Virus record (IMG/VR): IMGVR_UViG_3300012001_000026
Coordinates: 1-33,969 of that record
Length of the DNA stretch: 33,969 nucleotides
Direction: 5' to 3' (one strand)
Origin: a virus
Positions 18,950 through 28,401 of this stretch are shown here, piece by piece. The notes beneath the pieces are model-generated. The model saw only the letters and a program-made list of their open reading frames with translations. It did not search any database and was not told the origin of the DNA. Numbering within the stretch: the stretch's first letter is position 1; the number at the start of each line of letters is the position of its first letter. Both the position numbers and the translations under genes were made by a program.

Positions 18950-21900
18950 TCACAGACTCCAGTCGCGGGAAGCCCCGCCCAAGTTCACCATTCTGATACA
19001 CGCGGAACTTCAGGCTCGCCAGGGGAGGTGCGAAGCCGTCGGTCGTCTGGTTCGCCGAGGTGTAGACGTACGTCGGCGAGGTCAGGCCGTTCACGGTGCG
19101 GATCACCGTGGGTCCGGACATGATCTCCAGGTCGTAGGTCTCGCTCGTCTCCGAGAGCACCTGCGCATTCGTCACGAACTCGCCGCCGAGCCTGTCCCTG
19201 CGTACCCATGCTAGGTCCAAATCGTTGCCGGCAGCCAGCGTCGCCTTGAGCCGACAGGGGCTGAACGGGAAGAGTCCGAGGCCCTGGATCGTCACGTCGG
19301 CGGCCCCGGCCGGTCGCGAGGACGGGAGCCCATTGACCGTGTAGCGATACACGCTTCCTACCTCGCTGGCAACCAGCGACTGGGTGTTGAGCGCGCCGGC
19401 CTTGAAGCCGGTCGCGACCGAGGCGACCAGGTAGGCGACGTCCGTGGCCACGTGCCCGCCGACGGCTGCGTCCGTGCCGCGCTGCCCGCGGATGATGCCC
19501 GTCAGCCGGACCGTGTTCGCGTTGACGACAACCACGTCCCGGAAGAAGATGTACTCCCAGTTTCCGGGCTGGCCGTACGCGAGGCAGTTCTTGCCGGCCA
19601 CGAAGTCGTAGTACGACGCGGAGGCGAGGTCCGTCAGCGGCGCGATGGTCTTGCAGCTGAGCGTGATCGTCTCCTCGATCGTGCGGTAGAGCGGCTCGAC
19701 CGCGGCCGGCAGGCTGGCGATCGTGCCCCACCTGAGGTCCGTGCTCGTGGTGAACAGCTGCGCGGGCGTCGCGACGCCGCTGACGACCTTGCCGGAGGCG
19801 AAGGCCGCCAGGCCGAAGCCCGTGGAGTAGGCGCGGACGGCGTCGGAGAGGTCGACGACGCCGGGGACCGTGCCGAACAGCCTGTCCCTGACCGGCGCGT
19901 CGATGACGACGGGGAGGCCGTCGCTCGGGCCCGCGATGGTCTGCGGCAGCCTGCCGGTCGCGTCCGTGTTGCCGATCGGGACGTCGTTCCTCGAGGCGAA
20001 GTTGGTGGCCGAGAAGCTCGTCGAGAAGTCGCCGTTGAACGTCGCCTCGTTGATGCGCACGGTGTACGCGAAGGGCGCGATCGTGACGGTGACGACGTCG
20101 CTCGGCTCGAGCGTCAGGTAGGACTGCGGGAGCCTGAACTGCTGCGTGATGACGTTCTCGCCCTGGCCGATGGCGGTCTTCGCCACGCGCGCGTAGGCCT
20201 CGCTCGTGCTCATGACGAACGGGAGGTCGTAGGTGACGGTCGTCGCGCCGGTGACGGCGAGCGCGCCGCCCTGGTTGTCCGGGATGAAGGTCTGCTGCGA
20301 GTAGAGGTAGTCCATCTCCAGGGCGTAGTAGTCGAGCGCGGCGGCCGACTGGCCGGCGCTCGGCGGCGCGATGGTGGTGATGATAGCGTCGTTCGCGGTG
20401 ATGTTGTTCTCGCTCGCGTAGGCCAGGTTGGTCAGGTCGATCGCCACGGTCGCGGCCGGCGGCAGCGCGCCGTTCGTCAGCGTCGCGTGGTCGAAGTGCA
20501 CGTTGGTGGACGTCGCCGTGGTGGCAATCGAGTTGCCGGCCGTGCCCGCGACTACCGCGGTCAGCGAGATGCTCGTGAAGCCGTAGGCGTCGGTGGTGGA
20601 CGCCGTGGCCTGCGCGTCGACCAGATTATTCTTGACCGTGCCGGCGAAGAAGCCAGGGTTCAGCGACGGGTTCTGGCTGTCCAGCGCCGCGTATGTGAGG
20701 TCCGCCTTCAGCGCGGCGAGGAAGTTGTTGGCCGTCTTCTCCATGTGGTTCGTGGCGGTCGTGCTGTCGTCCAGGCTGATCTTGACGTCGAACGGCGCGC
20801 TCGGTGTGTTCTTGAACCTGTAGACGAACGAGCCAACGGTGGCGGTGTCGCCGTCCGCGACGGCGCCCGTGATGTTCCAGCCCCCGGTCGCCTTGATGGG
20901 GTTGTTGGATGAGCTGGCGAACTTCAGCTTGCCGCCCGAGTTGAAGTACGAGAAGTTGTAGATCGAGCCGATGCTGTTGAAGAGGTTCGTCAGGTCGTAC
21001 GGCTTGAGGATCAGGACGCCGGGGACTTGGTCGCTGAGCGAGGCCGATATGTCGAGGGCGCCGTCGAGGTACCCCGCGAGGTGGGCCATGGACCTGATGT
21101 AGCCGCCGACCGTGCCCATGGTGCCGTCGACGCCGGAGAAGACCTGCGCGTACCGAAGTCCAACACCGGTGAACACCTGGCCGGCGCCTACGGTCCCGCT
21201 GAGGAACCTGATCTGCCTGACGCTGTCCCCAGGCCGTGTTGTCGCTGTCGGGGAAGGTCGGCAGGGTCGTGTAGGTCAGCGTGTTGAGGTCGAGCAGCTG
21301 CGTGCTCTCGGGACTGAAGTTGCCCGTGCTGACGTCGCTGAAGATCGTCGTGTTGAAGTTCCATGAGATTGTGAAGGGCATGGAGGTGACCGCGACCTGT
21401 GCACCAACGTTCGGGAATGACCCGCGCCAGCCGGGCGCGACGGTGTAGTCCGGCGGTCCGTCCATGTCCACCGCGAACTTGTACAGCGCCTGGGTCCCAG
21501 CGCCGGGGTTTGTGACCTGCACGACTATGTTGCTGTCCTGGTCCAGCATTGCCCGCGGGGTCTCTCCGGCGACGGTGGACATGACCTGGTGCCTGCCGAG
21601 CAGTATGCCCTCGTTGATGCCGCCGGCGACGTTGACCTCCGCCGATACGTAGTAGACCCAGACGCCGGCCTCGGTGCCGCCGTCCACCACGACGAGGAAG
21701 GCCGCGTCCTGGTATGTGTAGTGCGTCTGCTCGAGGGCCTTCTTCGACAACGGGAAGGCCTGACAGCCGTCGATGTTGCCGGTCGTGGTGTGGAACGCCC
21801 TCGGCCTGAGTGTCGGCGGGATCATGCCCGAGGTGGAGGGAGTGAAGACACCGAATGTGCCGAAGCCCTGGCAGAGGACCGGGAGCAGCTGACCGCCCGC

Positions 21901-23127
21901 GATGACGTACTCGACCTGGCCCACGCGGCCGGTCTGGAAGTCGATGCAGGGCTTCGCGTCCGTTATGGTGGTGCCGTCGATGTTGCGGGGCCCAAGGTTG
22001 GAGTTGGGACCGAACTGGGCGTCCACCATGCGGCCAGTCATGTCGTACGACGACAGGGTCAGGCTGCCGTCGTTCGTGCCGTAGATGATGCCGTTGATCG
22101 TGTCCCAGGCGTGGAGTGAGTCCACGCCGATGATGGTGGCGCCGCCGAGGATGTTGGTCACCGGGTTGCAGGCGGTCTGCGTCATCGTGTCCATGTCGAA
22201 CAGGGACAGCTCGCCACCGCTCGTGGCCGGGTCGTACGAGAGGACAGCGATCTGGCGGTTGACGAAGTCGGTCATGACGACGACCTCGCCGCCGACGCCG
22301 GTGAACGGCGTGGCCGCGTCTAGCATGTGGAAGTCGTGGGTCAGGCTCGTGACCGTGCTCCCGTCGACCAGCTCAACAGTGATCTTGGGGAAGCCCGTCG
22401 GCACGGTGTGGACGCCGCCGACGCTGAACCCGCCGTCGTTCTGTAGGGAGCCGGTGCCGACGACGAGGCCGTCGATGACCATGTACATCTGACCGCGGTA
22501 GGCGGGCGCCAGGTTGCCGAGGGCCGCCACGATGGCGGGGTCCGGCAGCTGCGTCTCGCTGCCGTCGTAGAAGCGGAACGTCAGGTTGCTGAGGATCGGC
22601 TGGAGGACGGCGCCCGTCGGCGGACTGGTGTTGCCGGGGATGATCGGTCCGCCGTTGGACTCAACCGAGCTGCTAGTGTTCGTGAACACGCCGCCCACGT
22701 ATGACCCGGTCGGGACGTAACCGAGCGCGCCGTTGTCGAAGGCCAGTGGCACGCCGACGCCGTCCGCCCAGACGAGCGAGCCATCCGCCCACACCCTCCT
22801 GACCTGCGGCGTCTCGCCGGGATCCAGCTTCATGCCGAGCGACACCGCGAAGGTCTGTCGGTAGGTCCACGTCGTCGTCGTCGTCCCCGAGACACCCGGG
22901 AACGGCGACGGGGTCGACGTGGTCTTGACGTCGGACTTCACGGCGTCGCCGGCCCAGAGTACCGCGCCCGCCACCTTGCGGTAGCCCGCGCTGATGGGTA
23001 TGGTGGAGCCCCAGACGGAGCCGGAGTAGTTGACGCCCTGGGTCTGCGCGAAGTTCGAGCCCACCTTCTCGCCCGGGTAGAGGAGCGCGCCCACGAAGTC
23101 GGTGATGGAGCCGCCTATGACTGACAT
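18939..23127 (-). CDS. Tail tip / host-specificity (TipJ-like) protein, with a one-base frame break
   Basis: Two abutting frames form one protein of about 1395 residues. The N-terminal frame (from ATG 23127; SITDFVGALLYPGEKVG, IPISAGYRKVAGAVLWAGD, RRVWADGSLVWADG) ends in PDSDNTAW. The second frame resumes DSVRQIRFLSGTVGAGQVF and has the phage-tail_3-like GYIRSMAHLAGYLDGALDI, VPGVLILKPYDLTNLF. The break lies at CCCC 21227-21230; removing one base joins them smoothly. Residues ~750-886 are the beta domain shared with other virion proteins. This hub protein sits at the tail end and leads cell attachment. The order after DUF2460 and BR0599 genes matches gene transfer agents. Confidence 0.75.
21227..21230 (-). 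other. Apparent one-base frame break in the tail tip gene
   Basis: CCCC on the plus strand (GGGG in the mRNA). Upstream codons read ...NTAW; skipping one G gives DSVRQIRFLSG in the continuing frame. No slippery heptamer of the -1 type is present. A homopolymer sequencing error is the simplest reading; a real mutation is possible. Confidence 0.7.
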
Positions 23128-23136
23128 GCTGTCCCT

Positions 23137-24024
23137 CTAGCCGCCGCCAGATATGGCGGTGAAGTTGGTGTAGACGTCCGACCCGTCCGGCACGTCCGGC
23201 TCGAACCGGCCGTTGACGACGTTGTTGAACTTGTTCAGGCAGGTCTGGCGGAGCTTGTCGCAGCCAGGGTATATCTCGCCAGTGTCGCCCGCGGCGATCG
23301 GGAAGAACGGCGGCGAGAGCAGGAAGACGCTCGTCGTCCCGCTGTCGTTCGACTGCACGGAGGACTGCCTGCCCGCATTCACGCCGGTCAGCCACTTGAC
23401 GAAGCCGAGCGCCCAGTGGGCGTTCTCCTGGCCGATGGCCGCCGCCACGAACGACCCGCCGCTCGCGGATATCACGGTGAACGCGACCTTGAGTGGCGTC
23501 AGGTTGACCTTGCAGCGCGCGTCGCCGAGGCTGGCGCGGCAGGTCTGCGAGTACTTCTCGGTCCCGATGGCCGCGCCGGAGACGGTGCTCTGGCTCGGCG
23601 TGACCGAGACCGTGGCCACGTGCTGGTCGGAGAGCGTGACGACCCCGAAGATCCCGTCGTACATGGCGACGACGCCGAAGGACGGGTTCTCGTAGTCGAC
23701 CACGAACACCTCCGCGGCCGCGCTGTCGTAGAGCCTGGCGCGCAGGTTCTTCTCGGAGATGCCCGCGTCGTCCGTGATGAAGGTGACGGTGACGCTCTGT
23801 AGGTTCGCCGCCGACGACGAGGTGAAGATGGCCGAGGACGTGAACGAGATGTCGGCCCGGTAGACCTGCGGCGTGACGTCAGGCGCGATCGTGATGGTGA
23901 TCGGGCGCACGGCGTCGGTGAACCGCACGACCGTGCCGTCCGTCCTCGTGACCCGCCAGAGCCTGGCGAGGGTCGTGGACTCGCTGGCAATGGACGCCTG
24001 GAGCGATACGGACGCCGGCCTCAT
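23137..24024 (-). CDS. DUF2163 / phage_BR0599-type tail protein (295 aa)
   Basis: Start ATG 24024 in an ATGA overlap; the longer upstream frame is a shadow. The N-terminus RPASVSLQASIASESTTLAR, LWRVTRTDGTVVRFTDAVRP fits DUF2163; the C-terminal part (TCRASLGDARCKVNL; YPGCDKLRQTCLNKFNN) carries the Cys pattern of the BR0599 domain, likely an Fe-S or metal-binding site as in gpL-type tail assembly proteins. Part of the GTA-like tail baseplate hub. Followed by the tail tip gene 9 bases on. Confidence 0.8.
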   Translation of the reverse strand: MRPASVSLQASIASESTTLARLWRVTRTDGTVVRFTDAVRPITITIAPDVTPQVYRADISFTSSAIFTSSSAANLQSVTVTFITDDAGISEKNLRARLYDSAAAEVFVVDYENPSFGVVAMYDGIFGVVTLSDQHVATVSVTPSQSTVSGAAIGTEKYSQTCRASLGDARCKVNLTPLKVAFTVISASGGSFVAAAIGQENAHWALGFVKWLTGVNAGRQSSVQSNDSGTTSVFLLSPPFFPIAAGDTGEIYPGCDKLRQTCLNKFNNVVNGRFEPDVPDGSDVYTNFTAISGGG

Positions 24025-24614
24025 TCGCGCACCTCTATGACGGGCAGCGAGCCGATCGAGCCGGCGTCGGACAACTGGAGCTGGAGGGCGAACACGTCGA
24101 CGTTGAAGCGCACGGGGATGTCGAACTCGCACGTGGCCGTGACCACGGCGCCTACCGCGGGGACGACTGCCAGGACGTAGACGCCGAGCGGGTTCTGTGT
24201 GAAGCCGACTGCCACGCCGTTGATGAACCAGAAGACCGTGCCCGCCACCGGGCGGGTGATGCGCCTGATGTACGGGGCGGGTCCGGTGGCCTCGTAGGTC
24301 TTGATGAGCTGGAACGTGGCGTTGGCGCCGTCGCCCACGCCCTGGACCTCGTCCGTGACGGTGAAGTCGGACCAGTCCTTGAAGCGGAAGCTGTTGCCCT
24401 GGCCGCGCCGCGCGAAGAAGAACGCCCGGGTGACGTTGAAGTCGTCGGCGGTCTGGATCCCCCAGGCAAGGTCCCAGGAGTGTCGGACCTCGGCCCAGTC
24501 GATGTTGCGCTGCTCGGCGCCGCTCGACAGCGGGATGAGCGTGGTCTGGAATGTCGGGCCGCCGGTCGCGCCCTGCTCGACGTCGTCCGGCAGCCTCACG
24601 TCATGAAATGCCAT
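24021..24614 (-). CDS. DUF2460-type tail protein (197 aa)
   Basis: MAFHDVRLPDDVEQGATGGP, FQTTLIPLSSGAEQRNIDWA, HSWDLAWGIQT and FFFARRGQGNSFRFKDWSDF are the family hallmarks (sometimes annotated TIGR02217, a distal tail protein). It forms the ring between tube and tail tip. Length matches the family (~200). The start ATG overlaps the tape measure stop (TAATG), and its stop overlaps the BR0599 start. Confidence 0.85.
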   Translation of the reverse strand: MAFHDVRLPDDVEQGATGGPTFQTTLIPLSSGAEQRNIDWAEVRHSWDLAWGIQTADDFNVTRAFFFARRGQGNSFRFKDWSDFTVTDEVQGVGDGANATFQLIKTYEATGPAPYIRRITRPVAGTVFWFINGVAVGFTQNPLGVYVLAVVPAVGAVVTATCEFDIPVRFNVDVFALQLQLSDAGSIGSLPVIEVRE

Positions 24615-27124
24615 TATACCATTCCGCTTGTTGCGCCGTTGAGCTTGCCGCGCAGGCTGAGGAGCGTCTGTGCCTGGCTCCGGCGGAAGCTGTTGGCGTC
24701 GGGCGTCGTGACGTTCATGTTCACGACGATGGGCCTGCCGCCGCCGGACATGTTGTTCTGCTGGGAAGGCGTCTTGACCTGGACCTGCTCGCCGGGGGTG
24801 GCGTAGAACTGGACGAGCTGGCTGTCAGTGCCGCCGACGCCGCCGACCGTGAAGTCGCCGCCCGTCGCGAAGCCCGGCGCGCCCGCGGCGTGGGCGTCGG
24901 CCTTGAGCGTGGCGACGACCTCCTTGCCGGTGTACCCCTGGATGCTCTCTGCCTGGGTGATGAGCTCCTGCCAGTTCGACCCGGGCTGGAGCATGCCGGT
25001 CTGCAGCACCAGGTCCAGGGACTCGCCGAACTGCCCGAGGATGGCGCCGGAGCTCTTCTGTCCGCCGCCACCTCCGCCGCCGCCGCCGCCTCCGCCGTTC
25101 GAGCTGTTGTTGACCGAGTTGGTGGCGCTAGACACGGTCGACGCCATGCTGTTGGCCGCGTTCGCGACCGTGTTGAAGTCAGCGCCCGTCCTGCGGGCCC
25201 ACTCGTCTGCGGCCTTCACCATGTCGCCGAAGGCGTTCTCGGTCATCAGGGCGTTCTGCTCGATCTCCTTCGTGTTCTGGGCGATCAGCGCGGTGTATTC
25301 CTTCTCCTGCGCGGCGGCCCTCTTGGCGGCCTCCACCAGCCTGTCGTGGGCGGCGACCAGGTTCGTGAAGGCCGGGATGGCCTCGGCGTTCACCCTGCCG
25401 TTCTGGGTCATGGTGTCGTTGAGGGCCTTCATCGCCTTTGTGGCGCTGGTGGCCCCGCCGGCGACCGACTCCTGGGTCCCGTCGCCGAGCGCGGCGCCGA
25501 GCTTGACCGCGCTCTCCTTGGTCTGGCCCATCTCGGTCGTGGCGGACTCCATGGCGTCCACCATGATGTTCTTGAAGGTCGTGAGCGGGTTGGTCAGGGC
25601 GTTCAGCGCGTTCGAGATGGGGGCCAGGGTGGGGATGAACGAGGAGAGTATGGCCAGCGCGCCGCGGATCACGGTCATGAACAGCTCGAAGGGCGCGATC
25701 AGTATCTGGCCGAACACCTTGAGGTACGGGCCGAACGTGCCGGCGAAGAAGGTGTAGACCTCGCTGACGACGGCCTTGAGGACGTTCCAGATGCCCACGA
25801 CTGCGCCCATCACGGTGATGCTGCCGCTAGCGTTGAGCTTGATCGAGTTGCCGAACTCGTAGACGAGGGCGATGACCGTAACCAGCGCGACGGCGAGGAA
25901 GCCGAGGGGGTTGGCCGCGATGGCCAGGTTCATTGCCCTGATCGAGGTCGTGATGAGGTTGAACACGCCGGGGATGACCACGAGGGTCGCGTAGTAGCTA
26001 GCCCAGACGGTGATCGCGACCTCGATGACGGAGGCCACGGTGGAGAAGTTGCGGCCCACGCCGGCGATCGTGTTCGACAGCAGCTGCGTGACGCCGTTCG
26101 CGCTCTCGGTCTTGCCGACGTACTCCAGGATGGCGTTGCCCAGGGTCGCGAGCGCGCCGCCGAGCGTCAGCTCGATCTCCTTGCCGGCCACGTTGGCCGC
26201 CTGCGAGGCCTTGTTGAACGAGTCCACGAAGTCCTTCGAGGTCGTGGCCGACTTCTGGGACATGCTGACGAGGGCGGACGTCGTGGTGCCGAGGCCCGTG
26301 GCCACGAGCTGGCCGAGCTGAGGGAACTCGTACATGATGGTCCGGAACTGCCGGCCCTGGACCGTGCCGGTCGCGATGGCCCGCCCGAACAGGTCGACCG
26401 CCTGCGCGGCCTGGACGGCGGTGCCGCCACCCTCCTGCACGACGGCGTTGACGTTGCGGATGACGTCCAGCAGGTCCTTCTGGCCGAGGCCGAGGTTGGA
26501 GGTCTCGGTGCCGAGCTTCTGGAACGAGTTGACGTTGGCGGCGAACGACGAGCCGGTCAGCTGGCTGATGTCGTACAGCGCCTTGGTGTTCTCCTCGAGG
26601 TCCTTCGACGTCGCGGAGACGCTGCGCATCTGGATCTCGGTCTTCTGGAACTGCTCGGTGATCTCGATGATCTTGTCCGCGGTGAACACCAGGCCGAGCG
26701 CGCCGAGCGCCTGCGTCAGGATGCTCGTCGCCTCGCCCAGGCCCCTCTGGGCCTCGGCCGACTTGACCGCCGCGTCGGTGTGCTTCTCCGTCTGCTCGGT
26801 CACCTGCTCCGTGGCCTGCGTGGCCTGCTGGGTGCCGTTGATGAAGTCCTGGGTCTTCTGGTTGTACTCGGCGAGCGTCTGCCCGCTCCGGTCGGCCGCC
26901 CCCTGCGCGGCCCGGAGCACGCCCTCCTGGGCCGCGAGGGCGCTGTTCATCTGCTCCACAGGGGGCACGGTGGCGGCGACGGAGTCCTTCATGAAGTTGA
27001 TGGACGCGTTCGCGCTGTCGACGCCGGTCGCGGCCTTGTCGCCCGCGTCGCCGATGGCGCTGATCGATGCCGCGGCCTCGTCTGCCCCGGACTTGGTGAC
27101 TACGATGTCGATGCCTTCAGTCAT
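24614..27124 (-). CDS. Tape measure protein (836 aa)
   Basis: Long helical N-terminus (MTEGIDIVVTKSGADEAAAS, coiled Gln/Thr-rich region), then the conserved tape-measure domain (RSVSATSKDLEENTKALYDI, LTGSSFAANVNSFQKLG, GRQFRTIMYEFPQLGQLVAT). Hydrophobic helices lie at ~380-470 (WASYYATLVVIPGVFNLIT; NPLGFLAVALVTVIALVY), typical of the membrane-inserting part. A poly-Gly linker at ~676-688 precedes a C-terminal domain. Length would set a tail of very roughly 120-130 nm (inference). Largest intact gene of the tail module. Confidence 0.9.
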   Translation of the reverse strand: MTEGIDIVVTKSGADEAAASISAIGDAGDKAATGVDSANASINFMKDSVAATVPPVEQMNSALAAQEGVLRAAQGAADRSGQTLAEYNQKTQDFINGTQQATQATEQVTEQTEKHTDAAVKSAEAQRGLGEATSILTQALGALGLVFTADKIIEITEQFQKTEIQMRSVSATSKDLEENTKALYDISQLTGSSFAANVNSFQKLGTETSNLGLGQKDLLDVIRNVNAVVQEGGGTAVQAAQAVDLFGRAIATGTVQGRQFRTIMYEFPQLGQLVATGLGTTTSALVSMSQKSATTSKDFVDSFNKASQAANVAGKEIELTLGGALATLGNAILEYVGKTESANGVTQLLSNTIAGVGRNFSTVASVIEVAITVWASYYATLVVIPGVFNLITTSIRAMNLAIAANPLGFLAVALVTVIALVYEFGNSIKLNASGSITVMGAVVGIWNVLKAVVSEVYTFFAGTFGPYLKVFGQILIAPFELFMTVIRGALAILSSFIPTLAPISNALNALTNPLTTFKNIMVDAMESATTEMGQTKESAVKLGAALGDGTQESVAGGATSATKAMKALNDTMTQNGRVNAEAIPAFTNLVAAHDRLVEAAKRAAAQEKEYTALIAQNTKEIEQNALMTENAFGDMVKAADEWARRTGADFNTVANAANSMASTVSSATNSVNNSSNGGGGGGGGGGGGQKSSGAILGQFGESLDLVLQTGMLQPGSNWQELITQAESIQGYTGKEVVATLKADAHAAGAPGFATGGDFTVGGVGGTDSQLVQFYATPGEQVQVKTPSQQNNMSGGGRPIVVNMNVTTPDANSFRRSQAQTLLSLRGKLNGATSGMV

Positions 27125-27552
27125 CAGCCGAGTGCCCTTATGCTCTTGACGGTGTCCTGGCCTGCCTGGATCGCCAGCTCCACGAAGCCAGCGGGCGCCT
27201 GCGCGGAGGAGCCGTCGTTCAGGGCCTGAATGTACGGCAGGTTGTTGGAGATGTACATCGTGTCGGCGTCCGGGGAGCCGGCCACGACCTCCTGACCCTG
27301 GTCGATGGCGGCCTGGGTGTTCGTCCCGGCGGTGCTACCCTGCTTGCCCTTCTGATAGGCGTCGTAGACGTCGGACTGCTTCTCGGTAGACACCCGCCAG
27401 TTGGCGCGGGCGCGACCGGTGTCCACCGGGGTGGCCGTGACTACCGCGGCGTCGACCGCCAGGACGGTGGCGCGGAAGCCTGCGTCGACGTTTACGACGA
27501 TCGTCTTCGCGAGTCTCCTCATGCTGTCAGCGAACTCTGCCGGCGATGCCAT
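27124..27552 (-). CDS. HK97 gp10-like tail completion/neck protein (142 aa)
   Basis: MASPAEFADSMRRLAKTIVV then TATPVDTGRARANWRVS, the V-D-T-G-R-A-R-x-N-W motif typical of the HK97 gp10 / tail-component superfamily, and NNLPYIQALNDGSSAQAPAG (normally Y-x-x-x-L-E-x-G). Proteins of this family sit at the head-tail joint or tail completion site. Here the gene lies between the chaperone and tape measure genes rather than before the tail tube, which is unusual. TGATG overlap with the tape measure gene. Confidence 0.75.
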   Translation of the reverse strand: MASPAEFADSMRRLAKTIVVNVDAGFRATVLAVDAAVVTATPVDTGRARANWRVSTEKQSDVYDAYQKGKQGSTAGTNTQAAIDQGQEVVAGSPDADTMYISNNLPYIQALNDGSSAQAPAGFVELAIQAGQDTVKSIRALG

Positions 27553-27916
27553 TCCTGCTCTCCTCGAGCGCCCGCTTGTCTGCGCTCATCTTCTTGCCCT
27601 TGTCCTTGGCCCAGGACATGTAGGCCAGGTCCATCCTGCCGAGCAGGAAGTGGGCGTCCTTGGCGTCGTCGCCGAGCTGTCCGTTCGCCTCGCACCAGTC
27701 CTGGATCGTCGACCAGGGGATCTTGCCTCCCTGCTGCCGGTCCGACGCGAGCTCGAAGAACCCCCTCATGTAAATGCCCAGGCCCTGCTGAACCTCTGGG
27801 GGAGGTTCGAGCAGCCTGGGCGGGACCGCCCTGCCGGACCTGACCGCCTGCATGACGATCTTGTCCCTTATGGGCGCCTTGTCGAGGGCGTCGACAAGAC
27901 ACTGGATCAGTTTCCC
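27527..27916 (-). CDS. Tail assembly chaperone, T extension expressed by -1 slippage
   Basis: From the slippery site the -1 frame continues LIQCLVDALDKAPIRDKIVM, VPPRLLEPPPEVQQGLGIY, DWCEANGQLGDDAKDAHFLL to a stop at 27527. There is no start of its own with a ribosome site. Like lambda gpGT, the fused G-T product (about 266 residues) would bind tape measure and tail tube subunits during assembly and is absent from the virion. Confidence 0.85.
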   Translation of the reverse strand, partial: GKLIQCLVDALDKAPIRDKIVMQAVRSGRAVPPRLLEPPPEVQQGLGIYMRGFFELASDRQQGGKIPWSTIQDWCEANGQLGDDAKDAHFLLGRMDLAYMSWAKDKGKKMSADKRALEESRNGIAGRVR

Positions 27917-28326
27917 GAGGCGGCCTCGAGGTTCGCCTTGCGGAAGTTCGCGACCTTCTGGGCCTCGGCCTGGAGCGCGGCGAACAGGTTGGGGAGGTCG
28001 GTCAGCAGGCCCTTCGCCGCCTCGACCGTGAAGAGGATCTCCTCGCCCTTGCGGTCGAAGACGTCCTTCCAGTCCTTGAGCACGGTCTCGCAGAACACCG
28101 CGATGACGATCTCGGTCGCCAGGGCCTTCGGCATGGCGTCCGCGGCGATCGCGGCCTGGAACGGCTTGAAGCGCTTGGTGACCGCCTTGACGAAGGCTTC
28201 GTTCTCGCCGCCCGCGCGGGCGATCTTGAACTGCATGGTGCCGATTGGCACCCAGACGCCCCCGGCCTCGAGCGTGTTGTCGCTCTCGAACTGATCGTAC
28301 GCGCTGATGGTCTTGCTGTCTGACAT
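27907..28326 (-). CDS. Tail assembly chaperone, G-like (139 aa)
   Basis: MSDSKTISAYDQFESDNTLE, VWVPIGTMQFKIARAGGEN, then a helical C-terminal part (LTDLPNLFAALQAEAQKVA). Size and position between tail tube and tape measure genes match lambda gpG. The last sense codons are GGA AAC followed by TGA, inside a G-GGA-AAC slippery heptamer, so a fraction of ribosomes should continue into the T frame. Preceded by a hairpin at 28346-28373. Confidence 0.85.
   Translation of the reverse strand: MSDSKTISAYDQFESDNTLEAGGVWVPIGTMQFKIARAGGENEAFVKAVTKRFKPFQAAIAADAMPKALATEIVIAVFCETVLKDWKDVFDRKGEEILFTVEAAKGLLTDLPNLFAALQAEAQKVANFRKANLEAASGN
27910..27916 (-). promoter_or_regulatory. -1 ribosomal frameshift slippery sequence GGGAAAC
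   Basis: On the minus strand the zero-frame codons TCG GGA AAC TGA contain X-XXY-YYZ = G-GGA-AAC immediately before the G stop. In the -1 frame this reads GGG AAA CTG and joins the T extension. Position and overlap are as in lambda G/T. Confidence 0.9.
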
Positions 28327-28345
28327 GTCGTCCTCGTGAGGGGTT

Positions 28346-28373
28346 GGGCGGATCGTCTATCGACGACCCGCCC
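28346..28373 (-). terminator. Hairpin between tail tube and chaperone genes
   Basis: A 12-base stem (28346-28357 with 28362-28373) around a 4-base loop. On the minus strand all pairs form with one G-U; on the plus strand there is a mismatch, so it probably acts in the minus RNA. No T-run follows. It may attenuate transcription or protect the tail tube message. Confidence 0.5.
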
Positions 28374-28401
28374 AGGTATTCCCGACCCTCGCAGTGGTCT
28401 C

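Noticed and set aside
19452-20912. Plus-strand open frame (486 codons) opposite the tail tip gene
   Set aside because: Shadow frame: biased Arg/Val/Asp/Gly composition, no ribosome site, no recognisable domain.
25057-25098. Glycine-codon run in the tape measure gene as a mobile repeat
   Set aside because: It encodes a plain poly-Gly linker in frame between the helical part and the C-terminal domain; low complexity only.
24551-27229. Very long plus-strand open frame (892 codons) opposite the tape measure gene
   Set aside because: Arg/Gly/Val/Glu/His-rich low-complexity translation typical of the antisense of GC-rich coding sequence; the minus strand has a clear tape measure protein.
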